NCBI GenBank assembly: GCA_038238915.1
Contig: JBBSFH010000015.1
Location: 22,148 to 86,147 of the forward strand
Length of the DNA stretch: 64,000 nucleotides
Source of the DNA: JAVVHE01 sp038238915
Lineage (GTDB): Bacteria; Pseudomonadota; Alphaproteobacteria; Sphingomonadales; Sphingomonadaceae
Reading direction: 5' to 3'
Under the pieces are notes generated by a model. That model saw nothing but the letters and a program-made list of their open reading frames with translations. It was not told where the DNA came from and made no database searches. Positions within the stretch are counted from its first letter, which is position 1; the number at the start of each line of letters is the position of its first letter. The position numbers were made by a program, and so were the translations under genes. Shown here one piece after another: positions 42,392-51,843 of this stretch.

Positions 42392-43096
42392 ATGGCGGAT
42401 CCCCGCGTGCAGGCGGCGCTCGCGTCCGCAGACGATCGGCTGGCGAAGCTCGATCGGATCACCCGGGGCGTGCGCGCGCACGGGCCGCAAGTGCGCGCGG
42501 CCGCCACCGCGTTGGCGACTCGGGTAACGCGCGCGGTCGGCGTCGCGGGTGCGGCGGGACTGGGCGCGATCGGCTATGCAGTCGCGGTCGCTCCGATCGG
42601 CATCGAGGGGCTGTTGATCGGCGTCCCCGTCGCGGGCGCAGCCGCGCTCGGTGCGGCGCTGCTGCCCACGCGCCGCAAGCCCCCGCCCACCCCCAAATTC
42701 GCCGAGCTTCCCGCTCCAAAGCTCGGCCCCACCGCGCGCGAATGGTTCGATCTTCGGCGGACCGGGTTTCCGGCGGCGACCGCGCCCGTAACAAAACGCA
42801 TCCTCGATCGGCTTACCGGGCTTGGGCCGCTACTGGGTGCGCTGGCCGAGGGCGATCCCACGCTCGTCGATGCGCGCCGCCTGCTCTCGGACCATCTCCC
42901 CCGTCTCGTCGATGCGTTCACCGCCGTCCCCGCCACCGCGCGCGCCGAAAATCCCGAGGTCGATGAACAATTCGTCGCCGGTCTCGGCGTCGTCGCCGAT
43001 GAACTCGATCGGCTGTGGACCACGCTGACCGAGGGCAAGCTCCACGATCTGGCGGTCGAGGGCCGCTTCCTCGAAAGCCGCTACGGGGGCGAGTAG
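42392..43096 (+). CDS. XpaC-like membrane partner of TelA
   Basis: The 234-residue protein has an N-terminal helical part, then two hydrophobic hairpin segments (GVAGAAGLGAIGYAVAVAPIG and LLIGVPVAGAAALGAALL). Its cytosolic C-terminal half (ILDRLTGLGPLLGALAEGDPTLVDARRLLSDHLPRLVDAF...) closes with DLAVEGRFLESRYG. The topology and closing segment resemble XpaC proteins encoded next to TelA/YaaN. Similarity is by pattern only. Confidence 0.6.
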   Translation: MADPRVQAALASADDRLAKLDRITRGVRAHGPQVRAAATALATRVTRAVGVAGAAGLGAIGYAVAVAPIGIEGLLIGVPVAGAAALGAALLPTRRKPPPTPKFAELPAPKLGPTAREWFDLRRTGFPAATAPVTKRILDRLTGLGPLLGALAEGDPTLVDARRLLSDHLPRLVDAFTAVPATARAENPEVDEQFVAGLGVVADELDRLWTTLTEGKLHDLAVEGRFLESRYGGE

Positions 43097-43467
43097 GGCC
43101 TGGTTTTGCGCGGGTCCATGTCCAGCTTGGCTGAAGTAAGCGCATTTTCCTGAATAAGCACCGCATGAAGCAGGGCCGGAACCGTGCTCTGTTCATGAAT
43201 TGCTGTCCAAGAGCGCGTTCGTCCAAAAAGCAGTGCTCGATCCGGTCGTTGCGTAGGCGACCAAACTACTTCGTCTGTGGGAACTTGGGCAGGTAAGCGC
43301 GATACTGGATCGCGAGTCGCCTCGTCGAATTGATCCTGGGGGTGCCGGACTGAAGTCAGGCCGTCGACCAACTATGCAGTGTCTATGCAAATTCCCTCCG
43401 TCGTGATTTAATGTTGACTCGCACTGTATGGTCGGAGACGTTTCGAGCCTGAGCGGGGGTAACGGCG
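43097..43467. other. Intergenic stretch with no recognised gene
   Basis: This is 371 bases between the TelA pair and the lipoprotein. Base composition is lower in GC than the flanking genes. Short minus-strand frames occur (for example 43081-43371), but I recognise no domain, tRNA or clear repeat. It probably holds the promoter of the lipoprotein gene. Confidence 0.5.
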
Positions 43468-44775
43468 ATGCGGATTGAGCGTTGGGCGGCAATGCGGGCG
43501 ATCGGCGCGCTCGTGCTTCTGGTCCTGATCGGCGGGTGCGCCAACTGGAACGCGGTTTATCGGACGAAAACCATCGGCTCGAACAGGCCGAGAGCCATCA
43601 CCGTGGACGCGAAGCAGCGCAATGTGCTGATGGTGCCAGAGCCGTTGATCGCTGACGGAAAATATTCCAGTCCCGACAACGCGGGGGGCTGGCGCATGTG
43701 CGCTGAGGCATCGCCCGATGTGTTCAGCGCGTTGGCCGCGAGCGCTTCAGGAGCTTTGAAAGTTGACGCGAAGTCGCAGAGCGGCGAAGCCAAGGCCGCG
43801 CTCGCTATTGCCGAAACCGCCGCGACTATCGAGCGCACGCAAACGATCAACCTGCTGCGGGAAAGCTTCTATCGCACGTGCGAACGCTATTTAAGCGGCG
43901 CGATCAGCAGGAGCGAGCTAGTCGTCCAATCAGGGCGTGACTGGCGCGCAATGATCGCGATTCTGGCGATCGAGCAGCTGACGCGAACCGCACGCCCCAC
44001 CGCGACGGTTTTGGTTGCTGGCGGGACTTCCGCGTCGGTGACAACGCCGCTGGAGATGGCCGACGCGCTTGGGCGGGCCAACGCCGACATTGCGTCCAAG
44101 CAGACCGAAGTCGACCGGCTAACCAAAGCAAAGGATGCTATCTGCGCTGACGGAGACAAGGATTGCGCCGCCGCCAAGGATGGTGCCGCTCAGACGTTGC
44201 CGGGTGCACAAAGGAATCTGCAATCGGCTCAGAGCACTCACGACGATCTCCTGAAGCTGAGCGGTGCCTCTCCTTTAGGCGGTGCTGCCGCTGCGACGGC
44301 CGGTGTCACGCGGCCTACGCCGATCAAAGAAGGCGAGCGATCCGCAAGCGATCTTGCTTCGGTCGCCTACTATGTTGACCACATCGCCACACAGGCTTTT
44401 CAGACCAACGAAATGCAACTCTTTTGCATCCAGCAGCTCGATCGTCTTAGCAGCGGTCGCTTGTACGATTCCTGCCTAGGACTGCTGGCATCCGCGGCAG
44501 ACAGTGAGAAGGGTCAATTTGAAGCCGCTATTCAAGAGATAGGAAAGGAGTCGTTGACTCTATTTGCAACATTTTGGGAGAAGGTGATCAAGGCTGACGG
44601 CACGGTCGATCCTGATCTGCTGCGGGGTAGAGTTAACTCTGTGACTGTCGGGAGGAAAGTTCCACCTAGGCTTGCAAGCCAGTTTGAACAGTTGCGCTCT
44701 GCGACCTCAAAAGACCAAGCCCGGCCGATTTTCTTGAATTTGTCGGCAAACGATAAGCAGAAACTCGCTAACTAG
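43468..44775 (+). CDS. Lipoprotein of unknown function
   Basis: The 435-residue protein has a lipobox (LLVLIGGC, Cys 24), so it is predicted to be anchored in the envelope. The body is helical and Ala/Glu-rich. It includes a coiled-coil-like part around residues 200-260 (KQTEVDRLTKAKDAIC...QRNLQSAQSTHDDLLKL) and four scattered cysteines. No catalytic motif is recognised. GC content is below that of housekeeping neighbours. It is followed 10 bases later by a small gene. Confidence 0.7.
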   Translation: MRIERWAAMRAIGALVLLVLIGGCANWNAVYRTKTIGSNRPRAITVDAKQRNVLMVPEPLIADGKYSSPDNAGGWRMCAEASPDVFSALAASASGALKVDAKSQSGEAKAALAIAETAATIERTQTINLLRESFYRTCERYLSGAISRSELVVQSGRDWRAMIAILAIEQLTRTARPTATVLVAGGTSASVTTPLEMADALGRANADIASKQTEVDRLTKAKDAICADGDKDCAAAKDGAAQTLPGAQRNLQSAQSTHDDLLKLSGASPLGGAAAATAGVTRPTPIKEGERSASDLASVAYYVDHIATQAFQTNEMQLFCIQQLDRLSSGRLYDSCLGLLASAADSEKGQFEAAIQEIGKESLTLFATFWEKVIKADGTVDPDLLRGRVNSVTVGRKVPPRLASQFEQLRSATSKDQARPIFLNLSANDKQKLAN

Positions 44776-44785
44776 GGAGAAGATT

Positions 44786-44980
44786 ATGGAAATCGCGATC
44801 GTCGTTGGCCAGTCCGAGCCGGAAATGCGCGCCGACGCAGCAAAAGCTGGGTTGAGGATTATCGAGTCGAGCGTTCAACCGTTCGACGGTATCGAAACCT
44901 TCACAAGTTTCCAACTCACCAACTTGGGTAAGATCGAGGGAGATGCTTCGGGTGTGATCGCACTCGCGCGGTTCGATTGA
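44786..44980 (+). CDS. Small acidic protein, unknown
   Basis: The 64-residue protein starts MEIAIVVGQSEPEMRADAAK and ends ASGVIALARFD. It follows the lipoprotein gene by 10 bases with a GGGAGA site, so it is probably in the same operon. No domain is recognised. Confidence 0.55.
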   Translation: MEIAIVVGQSEPEMRADAAKAGLRIIESSVQPFDGIETFTSFQLTNLGKIEGDASGVIALARFD

Positions 44981-45004
44981 TACGGCAAAGATTTAGCGCA
45001 GCCG

Positions 45005-47407
45005 TTAAACATCCAGATTAGCCACGCTCAACGCATTATCCTGAATAAACGCCCGCCTCGGCTCCACCACGTCGCCCATCAACCGTGTGAACATCTCGTC
45101 CGCCTGCGTCGCATCCGCCGGATCGACCCGCAGCAGCGTGCGCGCGGATGGGTCGAGCGTGGTTTCCCACAGTTGTTCGGCGTTCATCTCGCCCAGCCCC
45201 TTGTAGCGCGCGATCGAGAGACCCTTGCGGCCGATCGCCATGATCGCGTCCAGAAGATGGCTCGGCGTATCGACCGCAGTGCCATCGAGCGTTGCGGGCT
45301 CGCGGTATGCATCCACCATTTCAGTCGCCAGGCCGTGCAGCTTGCGCGCCTCGGCGGACGCGAGCAGCGCGCGATCGACGATGTGATGATCGGTGACGCC
45401 GCGCACGAGGTGGCTCAGATGATAGCCGCCGTCGGCTCCGACCTCGGCTTCCCAGCCCTCGGCCTCGTTGCCATGGTTGAGCCGCTGGACGAGATTGAAC
45501 GCCGCCTCGAACCGTAGCGCACGGTCGTCAAGGCGCGCCGGATCGAGCCCGCCAGTCATCGCCAGCGCCTCGACAATCCTCGCATCATATTTGTGCGGCA
45601 CATGCGCCATCACCGAACGCATCTTGCGGGCATGTTCGGCAAGCGCGCGCAGGTCCGCGCCCGAACGCGCGCCACCGGGGGACTGCAGGATCTGGTCCTT
45701 CAGTCCGCCGTCGATAAGATAGTCGTCCATCGCGGCGTTGTCCTTCAGATAGACCTCGCTGCGCCCACGGGTGACTTTATACAGAGGCGGCTGCGCGATG
45801 TAGAGGTAGCCGCCCTCGATCAGTTCGCGCATCTGTCGGTAGAAAAACGTCAGCAGCAACGTGCGGATATGCGCTCCGTCGACATCGGCGTCGGTCATGA
45901 TGACGATCTTGTGATAGCGCAACTTTGAAAGATTGAACTCCTCGCGCCCGATGCCCGTCCCCATCGCCATGATCAGCGTACCGATCTCGCGCGATCCCAG
46001 CATCCGGTCGAATCGCGCGCGCTCGACATTGAGGATCTTCCCACGCAACGGCAGGATCGCCTGGAACTCGCGGTTGCGCCCCTGCTTCGCCGATCCGCCA
46101 GCGCTGTCGCCCTCCACGAGGAACAGTTCGGACTTCGCGGGATCGCGCTCCTGACAATCGGCGAGCTTGCCGGGCAAGTTGGCAATATCCAGCGCACCCT
46201 TGCGCCGCGTCAGCTCGCGCGCCTTCTTGGCGGCCTCGCGAGCGGCCGCCGCATCGATGATCTTGGCGACGATCGTTTTGGCGGGCGCGGGGTTTTCCTC
46301 CAGCCACTCGCCCAGCTTTTCCGAAATCAATGCTTCCAACGGCGCGCGCACTTCGGAGGAAACCAGCTTGTCCTTGGTCTGGCTGCTGAACTTGGGGTCC
46401 GCAAGCTTTACCGATACAATCGCGGTCAGCCCTTCGCGCATATCTTCGCCGGTAATCGAGACCTTTTCCTTCTTCATTGCACCGGACTTTTCGGCGTAAG
46501 CGTTCAAAGTCCGCGTCAGGGCATTGCGAAACGCAGCCAGATGCGTTCCGCCATCGCGCTGCGGGATGTTGTTGGTGAAGCACAGCACCTGTTCGTAATA
46601 ACTGTCGTTCCATTCCATCGCGACCTCCACCGCAACGCCGTTGCCGCCACCCGCGACCGCGATCGGAGCCGGGATCAGCGCCGTCTTGGACTGATCGAGA
46701 TGCTTCACAAACGCGGTGATGCCGCCTTCGTAGTAGAGCACGACCTCCCTGTGCTCGGGATGGCGCGCATCGACGATGCTGATGCGCACGCCCGAATTGA
46801 GGAACGCCAGTTCGCGGTAGCGCCGCTCCAGATGATCGAAATCATAGTCGGTGATCTTGAAGGTCTCTGGCGATGCCAGAAAGGTCACGCTCGTCCCGCG
46901 TCGATCGCCCTGCGGTCCAACAGCCGCCAGCGGTGCTTCGGCGACACCGTGGCGGAAGCGCATGAAATGCTCCGCCCCGTCGCGCCAGATACGCAGATCG
47001 AGCCATTCGCTGAGAGCATTGACCACGCTCACGCCCACGCCGTGCAGACCGCCCGACACCTTGTACGCATTATCGTCCTGCGCGTTCTCGAACTTCCCGC
47101 CCGCGTGCAGCTGCGTCATGATCACTTCGGCCGCGCTCACGCCTTCTTCGGCGTGGATGCCGGTTGGAATGCCACGACCATTGTCCGTCACGGTCACCGA
47201 TCCGTCGGCGTTCAGGATGATCGACACGAGGTCGCAATAGCCCGCCAGCGCCTCGTCGATCGCGTTGTCGCTCACCTCGAAGATCATGTGGTGAAGGCCG
47301 CTGCCGTCCTCGGTGTCGCCGATGTACATGCCGGGCCGTTTTCGCACCGCATCGAGGCCGCGGAGGACTTTGATCGAAGATTCGTCGTAAGCGGGCTGAC
47401 TGGCCAA
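45005..47407 (-). CDS. gyrB: DNA gyrase subunit B
   Basis: This is the ATPase/TOPRIM subunit of gyrase, which introduces negative supercoils. The 800-residue protein has the GHKL ATPase (EVSDNAIDEALAG, DNGRGIPTGIH, GGLHGVGVSVVNALS), the TOPRIM domain (LFLVEGDSAGGSAKQGRNR, MTDADVDGAHIRTLLL) and the C-terminal GyrA-binding region (RYKGLGEMNAEQLWETT). The start appears to be TTG at 47407; no upstream start exists before a stop. recF is upstream on the same strand. Confidence 0.97.
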   Translation of the reverse strand: MASQPAYDESSIKVLRGLDAVRKRPGMYIGDTEDGSGLHHMIFEVSDNAIDEALAGYCDLVSIILNADGSVTVTDNGRGIPTGIHAEEGVSAAEVIMTQLHAGGKFENAQDDNAYKVSGGLHGVGVSVVNALSEWLDLRIWRDGAEHFMRFRHGVAEAPLAAVGPQGDRRGTSVTFLASPETFKITDYDFDHLERRYRELAFLNSGVRISIVDARHPEHREVVLYYEGGITAFVKHLDQSKTALIPAPIAVAGGGNGVAVEVAMEWNDSYYEQVLCFTNNIPQRDGGTHLAAFRNALTRTLNAYAEKSGAMKKEKVSITGEDMREGLTAIVSVKLADPKFSSQTKDKLVSSEVRAPLEALISEKLGEWLEENPAPAKTIVAKIIDAAAAREAAKKARELTRRKGALDIANLPGKLADCQERDPAKSELFLVEGDSAGGSAKQGRNREFQAILPLRGKILNVERARFDRMLGSREIGTLIMAMGTGIGREEFNLSKLRYHKIVIMTDADVDGAHIRTLLLTFFYRQMRELIEGGYLYIAQPPLYKVTRGRSEVYLKDNAAMDDYLIDGGLKDQILQSPGGARSGADLRALAEHARKMRSVMAHVPHKYDARIVEALAMTGGLDPARLDDRALRFEAAFNLVQRLNHGNEAEGWEAEVGADGGYHLSHLVRGVTDHHIVDRALLASAEARKLHGLATEMVDAYREPATLDGTAVDTPSHLLDAIMAIGRKGLSIARYKGLGEMNAEQLWETTLDPSARTLLRVDPADATQADEMFTRLMGDVVEPRRAFIQDNALSVANLDV

Positions 47408-47516
47408 AACGAGGACTTTCCGGGACTGAGAGACGGCGCGGGGAGGGCCCCGGCAACCATGCCGCTATATAAGCACGCGCGTGTGCGCGCGCGAGCGAAT
47501 TGCGTCGAGAGCGATG

Positions 47517-48611
47517 CTAGACCGCTCGCAAGACGCCCTCGCTCACCTCCAGCCGCGTCTCCGCCGGCAGCCCCTCGAACAGCGCGCCCTCCGTCCCCGT
47601 CACCCACACCTGGCCGAGCGTGGGTAACCGCGCGAACAGCGCCGCGCGCCGCCCCGCATCCAGATGCGCCGCCACCTCGTCCAGCAACAGGATCGGCCGC
47701 GCGCCGCGCCGCTCTGCCACCAGCGCGGCGTGCGCGAGCAGGATGCCGATCAGCAGCGCCTTCTGCTCGCCGGTGGACGCCCGGGGGGCAGGTTGCCCGC
47801 TTGGAACATGCGTCACCGTCAGTTCGGCGCGGTGCGGGCCGAAGGTGGCGCGGCCCGCCGCCGTATCGAGCGCGCGGCGACGGCCGAGTTCGTGTGCGAG
47901 TTGCTCTGCACCGGTGCCCGGATCGCCAAGCGCCAAGCGCGCGGCGGGGAAGGGGGCCTCGGTCGCATCGAGCCACGGCGCGAGCGCGGCCACCGTATCC
48001 GCGCGCGCCGCTGCCAGCGTCGCTCCATGCTCTCCCATCGCGCGCTCGAGGCTGGCGAGCCACGCCGGATCGGCGGCGCGCTCGCCCGTCAGCAGCCGCG
48101 TGCGCTCGCGCATGGCCGCCTCGTAGCGCGTCGCGTTTCGCCCGTGCCCCGGCACCAGCGCCAGGGTCAGCCGATCGAGAAACCGCCGCCGCGCCGAAGC
48201 GCTGTCCGCGAGCAGCCGGTCCATCGCAGGCGTGAGCCACGACAGCGCGAGGCGCTCGCCCAAGGCACCCACCGCGACCGGTGCCCCGTTCGCGCGCGCC
48301 ACGCGACGTTCGGGTTGGCCCGCAACCGCGCCCGTGCCCAGTTCGGCCTCGCCCGCACCCTCCAGCCGCACTGCAACCGCCCAGCCACCCGCGCCACCGT
48401 CGCGCGCCATTTCGGCAAGCGCCGCTCCACGCAGTCCACGCCCGGGCGCGAACAGCGAAATCGCTTCCAGCAGATTGGTCTTGCCAGCACCATTCGCCCC
48501 CGTGATCGCCACCGGTCCCGGACCGACCGCGATATCGGCGGACGCATAGCTGCGAAAATCGGTGAGGCTCAGCCGCCCCACCCAGGCGGCGGCGGGTTTG
48601 GGCGCGGCCAT
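47517..48611 (-). CDS. recF: DNA replication and repair protein RecF
   Basis: This 364-residue SMC-like ATPase loads RecA at gapped DNA with RecO and RecR. Walker A is ITGANGAGKTNLLEAI, the signature is ASTGEQKALLIGI and Walker B is PILLLDEVAAHLD. The conserved opening LSLTDFRSYAS is present. It stands directly upstream of gyrB, a common recF-gyrB pairing, though dnaA and dnaN are absent here. Confidence 0.94.
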   Translation of the reverse strand: MAAPKPAAAWVGRLSLTDFRSYASADIAVGPGPVAITGANGAGKTNLLEAISLFAPGRGLRGAALAEMARDGGAGGWAVAVRLEGAGEAELGTGAVAGQPERRVARANGAPVAVGALGERLALSWLTPAMDRLLADSASARRRFLDRLTLALVPGHGRNATRYEAAMRERTRLLTGERAADPAWLASLERAMGEHGATLAAARADTVAALAPWLDATEAPFPAARLALGDPGTGAEQLAHELGRRRALDTAAGRATFGPHRAELTVTHVPSGQPAPRASTGEQKALLIGILLAHAALVAERRGARPILLLDEVAAHLDAGRRAALFARLPTLGQVWVTGTEGALFEGLPAETRLEVSEGVLRAV

Positions 48612-48700
48612 GCGTCAAGGCGAGTAGGCCTTGCGACGGACGCGCGAAAGGGCCAGCGTGCCGCCACAATTCAGCCTTGCAGGGAGGCGAGGGCAGGCAC

Positions 48701-49888
48701 GTGATCGCGCGCCACATTTTCGTGTTTTTCGAATGCTTCACGCTGGGCGGCGTCGAGCGTTCGGCGCTGCGCCACATGGCCGAATGGCTGCGTCAGGGCA
48801 GGCGCGTCACGCTGTACGTGGGCGCGATGGAAGGCCCGCTCCTCGCCGAACTGCCCGAGGGCGTCGAGGTGATCAGCGGCGGCGCGCAGACCTATCTCCA
48901 GATGTTCCGTCCCACGATCGCCGCCGTCCGCGCCGTGCGGCCCGATGCGATCTTCGTCGCGGGCAACCGCTACACCTCGATCGCGTGTGCGATACGCCTC
49001 GCGCTCGGCGCCGCCTGCCCGCCGCTCGTGTGCAAGATCAGCAACAGTTTCGAACGCGGCGACCAGACCCGGATCGACAGATTCGGCTACGGCGTGTTCC
49101 TGCGCGCGCATGCCCGCCTCATCGATCATTTCGCAGCACTCTCGGGCACGATGCGGCGCGAGGCGATCCGCGTCGCGTACATGCACGCCGATCAGGTCAG
49201 CGTGATTGCCGATCCGGTCATCGCGCGCGCTGCTCGCGTTGCTGCATGCGAAGGCCCGCCAACGATCGCCTTCATCGGCCGCATGGTCCCGCAAAAGCGC
49301 GTCGAAATGCTTGTCGAAGCGTTCGCACGCGTGCCCGCCGGGCTAGGCGCGCGCCTGGAAATCGTCGGCGATGGCCCCGAACAGCCCAAGGTCGAAGCCG
49401 CGATCGCCGCGCATGGACTCGCGGACCGCGTGACGCTGCATGGCTATCTTGCCGATCCGTCCCCGGTGCTGGCGCGCGCGCGCGTGCTTGGCCTCGCATC
49501 CAGCTACGAAGGCCTCCCCGCAGTCATCCCCGAAGCGTTCGCGCACGGTACCCCGGTTGTCAGCACCAACAGCACGAGCAGCCTTGCCGAACTGATCGAT
49601 GATCCGCGGCTGGGCACGATCGTCGGCCTCGATGATCTGGATGCCCTCGCGCGTGCGCTCGCCGAACGTGTGGTAGCCGAGCCCGATCGCGCCTGGATTC
49701 GCGCGCGCGTCCGCCGCGCGGCGGGCTGGCCCGAGGCGGCGGCACAATATCTGGCGGTCTTCGACCGGCTGGTGGTCGAGCAGGCGCTCGCACGGCGACG
49801 TGGCGCGCTTCCCGCGTTCATCGACGCCGCCCGCGCCATCGGACGCGGTGCGCGCATCGGCGCGGGCACCGCGGCGCCTGCGGCCTAA
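48701..49888 (+). CDS. GT4-family glycosyltransferase
   Basis: This protein of about 395 residues is a GT-B retaining glycosyltransferase. The N-terminal acceptor domain begins HIFVFFECFTLGGVERSALRH. The donor domain has AFIGRMVPQKRVEMLVEAFA and the E-x7-E region SSYEGLPAVIPEAFAHGTPVV. The GTG at 48701 follows a GGGAGGCGAGGG site; TTG at 48677 is less likely. The substrate is unknown; it probably acts in surface polysaccharide or lipid glycosylation. It converges with rsfS, overlapping by four bases. Confidence 0.86.
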   Translation: MIARHIFVFFECFTLGGVERSALRHMAEWLRQGRRVTLYVGAMEGPLLAELPEGVEVISGGAQTYLQMFRPTIAAVRAVRPDAIFVAGNRYTSIACAIRLALGAACPPLVCKISNSFERGDQTRIDRFGYGVFLRAHARLIDHFAALSGTMRREAIRVAYMHADQVSVIADPVIARAARVAACEGPPTIAFIGRMVPQKRVEMLVEAFARVPAGLGARLEIVGDGPEQPKVEAAIAAHGLADRVTLHGYLADPSPVLARARVLGLASSYEGLPAVIPEAFAHGTPVVSTNSTSSLAELIDDPRLGTIVGLDDLDALARALAERVVAEPDRAWIRARVRRAAGWPEAAAQYLAVFDRLVVEQALARRRGALPAFIDAARAIGRGARIGAGTAAPAA

Positions 49889-50256
49889 GCCTCCTCGGGC
49901 CGCATCCGTTCAGCCGCAGGCGGATCGAGCATCCACATCTTCTCCAGATTGTAGAACACGCGCACCTCGGGGCGGAAGATGTGGACGATCACGTCGCCCG
50001 CATCGATCAGCACCCAGTCCGCAGCCTGCAGACCCTGCATCTTGACGCTGCGGTGCAGTTCCTTGTGGACGCGTTCAGCGATCTTGTTCGCCATCGACGC
50101 GACCTGCCGCGTGGAGCGGCCCGATGCGATCACCATATGATCCGCGATCACGGACTTCCCCGCGAGCGGGATCGTCACGATGTCGAGCGCCTGATCGTCG
50201 TCGAGCGTGCTCATCACCAGATCGTGCAGCGCCTGGACGGTATCGGGCTCGCTCAA
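49885..50256 (-). CDS. rsfS: Ribosomal silencing factor RsfS
   Basis: The protein of about 123 residues is of the Iojap/RsfS family; it binds uL14 and blocks subunit joining in stationary phase. LDIVTIPLAGKSVIADHMVIASGRSTRQVASMA and WVLIDAGDVIVHIFRPEVRVFYNLEKMW are diagnostic. The start is taken as TTG at 50256, whose bases overlap the nadD stop as TTGA. A longer open frame to 50436 is antisense-like and rejected. Confidence 0.92.
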   Translation of the reverse strand: MSEPDTVQALHDLVMSTLDDDQALDIVTIPLAGKSVIADHMVIASGRSTRQVASMANKIAERVHKELHRSVKMQGLQAADWVLIDAGDVIVHIFRPEVRVFYNLEKMWMLDPPAAERMRPEEA

Positions 50257-50900
50257 ACGCCTGGACTTTCTTGTTCGTGGGGCCGGTCGAGACGATCGGC
50301 CCAATCGGGATCGCGCGCGCGGATTTCGGTGGCCGAGGTCGGATCTAAGCGGATGGGCAGGATCACGATCGCGGGACATCTCCACCGGGGCCAGTCGCGC
50401 GCGGTTTCGGGGCCGTGGCGATAGGGCCTGAGCCACCCCATCGCGGGCGCAGTCAGGCTATCGCCGACATAGCGCGGCCGTGCGAAAACGGCAATCGGCA
50501 CCGCGCGCGCGATCTGCCGCCAGCCGCGCCAGCGGTGGAAACTCGCCAAATTGTCCGCGCCCATCAGCCAGATGAAGCGGTAATGTGGCAGCTGGCGGGT
50601 GAGCGATACGACCGTGTCCACGGTGTAGCGCGTGCCCAGTCTTGCCTCGATCCCAGTTGCGCGGATGCGTGGCTGGCCCCGCGCCTGCGCCTTGGCCGAG
50701 GCGAGCCTTGCGGCGAACGGCGCCATCCCCGCCATGGGTTTCAGCGGATTGCCCGGCGAGACCATCCACCACAGCTCGTCCAGCCCTAGCAGCCGGATCG
50801 CCTCGCGGCTGATGTGGAGGTGGCCGGTGTGCGCAGGGTTGAACGACCCGCCGAGCAGGCCAACGCGCGGGCCGAGGGCGGGGCGGGTCAGGCGGGGCAT
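50253..50900 (-). CDS. nadD: Nicotinate-nucleotide adenylyltransferase
   Basis: This enzyme makes nicotinate adenine dinucleotide in NAD synthesis. The nucleotidyltransferase motif GLLGGSFNPAHTGHLHIS, the central WLMGADNLASFHRW and the SATEIRARD end (ISSTxIR-type) are present in 215 residues. It is coupled to rsfS, the usual arrangement. Confidence 0.94.
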   Translation of the reverse strand: MPRLTRPALGPRVGLLGGSFNPAHTGHLHISREAIRLLGLDELWWMVSPGNPLKPMAGMAPFAARLASAKAQARGQPRIRATGIEARLGTRYTVDTVVSLTRQLPHYRFIWLMGADNLASFHRWRGWRQIARAVPIAVFARPRYVGDSLTAPAMGWLRPYRHGPETARDWPRWRCPAIVILPIRLDPTSATEIRARDPDWADRLDRPHEQESPGV

Positions 50901-50949
50901 TGGTGGGTGGCGTGCGTGGGGCTGGGGCGGGGTGTCAAGGCGGGTTCGA

Positions 50950-51609
50950 CTATCGGCCTCGGGACAGGAGCGGCATCCACTGCGTCACCAGGAAAACATA
51001 GTCGGCATAACTCAGGTCCGCCTCGTCAAGAGAGGCCGCGCGACACGACAGCGGCAGCTCGGCCAGGAAGCGCGAATAGTCCGCCGCCATCACCCCGCCG
51101 CCGGGCACGGGAGGCCCACCATTGTCGATATTCAGGAAATCGCGGACACACTGGATGATCTTTGCCGGATCGTTATGGTGCGCCTTGGGATCGTTTCCCG
51201 AAATATCGGAGATGAACTGCTGGTAGCGGTAGCGTTCGCGGTCGAGGACGAGCGCGCGCTTAAGCACATGCCTTTCACCCCCGAAGGCTTTGGCACCTAG
51301 GAAGAGCCCAAGCTCGAAGGGCATATTGAAGCGAGGCAAGTGATTGTGCGTGTCGAGTTCGGTACGCGAAATATCGTGAATGCCGAGCGGGCATTCCTCG
51401 ATCAGGCGTTCGATCTTGGTGATACGTGGACCGGCAGAGTCCTCCATCTCGAGCGCACTTCGTGGCGAACATCCGCAACGCACGACCGCGAAAATTATGG
51501 CGCGCAACAGCGGCCGATACGGGTCGTCGAACGGGCAGTTGATGAACACCGCCCGGCTTGGGTTCGGCCTATTCGGCGACGACGCGCTCCTCGGCGGCGA
51601 TCTCTGCAC
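50950..51609 (-). CDS. TIR / nucleoside-deoxyribosyltransferase-like protein, unknown
   Basis: The 219-residue protein has an alternating beta-alpha pattern of a Rossmannoid TIR-like fold. RAVFINCPFDDPYRPLLRAIIFAV is beta A/alpha A, then PRSALEMEDSAGPRITKIERLIEEC and LGIHDISRTELD. The segment FNMPFELGLFLGAKAFG carries a conserved Glu in the place of the TIR/NDT Glu. RALVLDRERYRYQQFISDISGNDPKAHHND follows. TIR-type proteins bind or cleave NAD-like nucleotides, often in antiphage defence; function here is not shown. The GTG start at 51609 overlaps the small gene upstream by about 40 bases; a GTG at 51549 is also possible. Confidence 0.65.
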   Translation of the reverse strand: MQRSPPRSASSPNRPNPSRAVFINCPFDDPYRPLLRAIIFAVVRCGCSPRSALEMEDSAGPRITKIERLIEECPLGIHDISRTELDTHNHLPRFNMPFELGLFLGAKAFGGERHVLKRALVLDRERYRYQQFISDISGNDPKAHHNDPAKIIQCVRDFLNIDNGGPPVPGGGVMAADYSRFLAELPLSCRAASLDEADLSYADYVFLVTQWMPLLSRGR

Positions 51610-51748
51610 GCGCTTTCAAGATCGCACGACGGATTTGGGCGCCGGTGATGTTGCGGGGCCGCAGCGCCGGTTCGTAGACAGGCGCGCCCTCGGGTGTGTG
51701 GCCGAGCAGCTTGGGCTTGCGGACGTGGATGTAGCGGGCGGACGACAT
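51569..51748 (-). CDS. Small protein overlapping the TIR-like gene
   Basis: The 59-residue protein reads MSSARYIHVRKPKLLGHTPE... and ends RRAILKARAEIAAEERVVAE, with a predicted C-terminal amphipathic helix. It lies immediately upstream of and overlaps the TIR-like gene, suggesting translational coupling and a common job. An ATG at 51754 is also possible. It is not recognised. Confidence 0.5.
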   Translation of the reverse strand: MSSARYIHVRKPKLLGHTPEGAPVYEPALRPRNITGAQIRRAILKARAEIAAEERVVAE

Positions 51749-51843
51749 TGCCATACGCGAGAATGTAGGCGTGCGCGCGAGGCAAGGCAATCGACCCTGC
51801 CACCTACCTTGCGGCATGCCATCACGTATCCGACAAGGTGCCA

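Noticed and set aside
43081..43371. Minus-strand 97-codon frame after the XpaC-like gene
   Set aside because: No recognisable domain or ribosome site; could be a remnant, but evidence is insufficient to call it.
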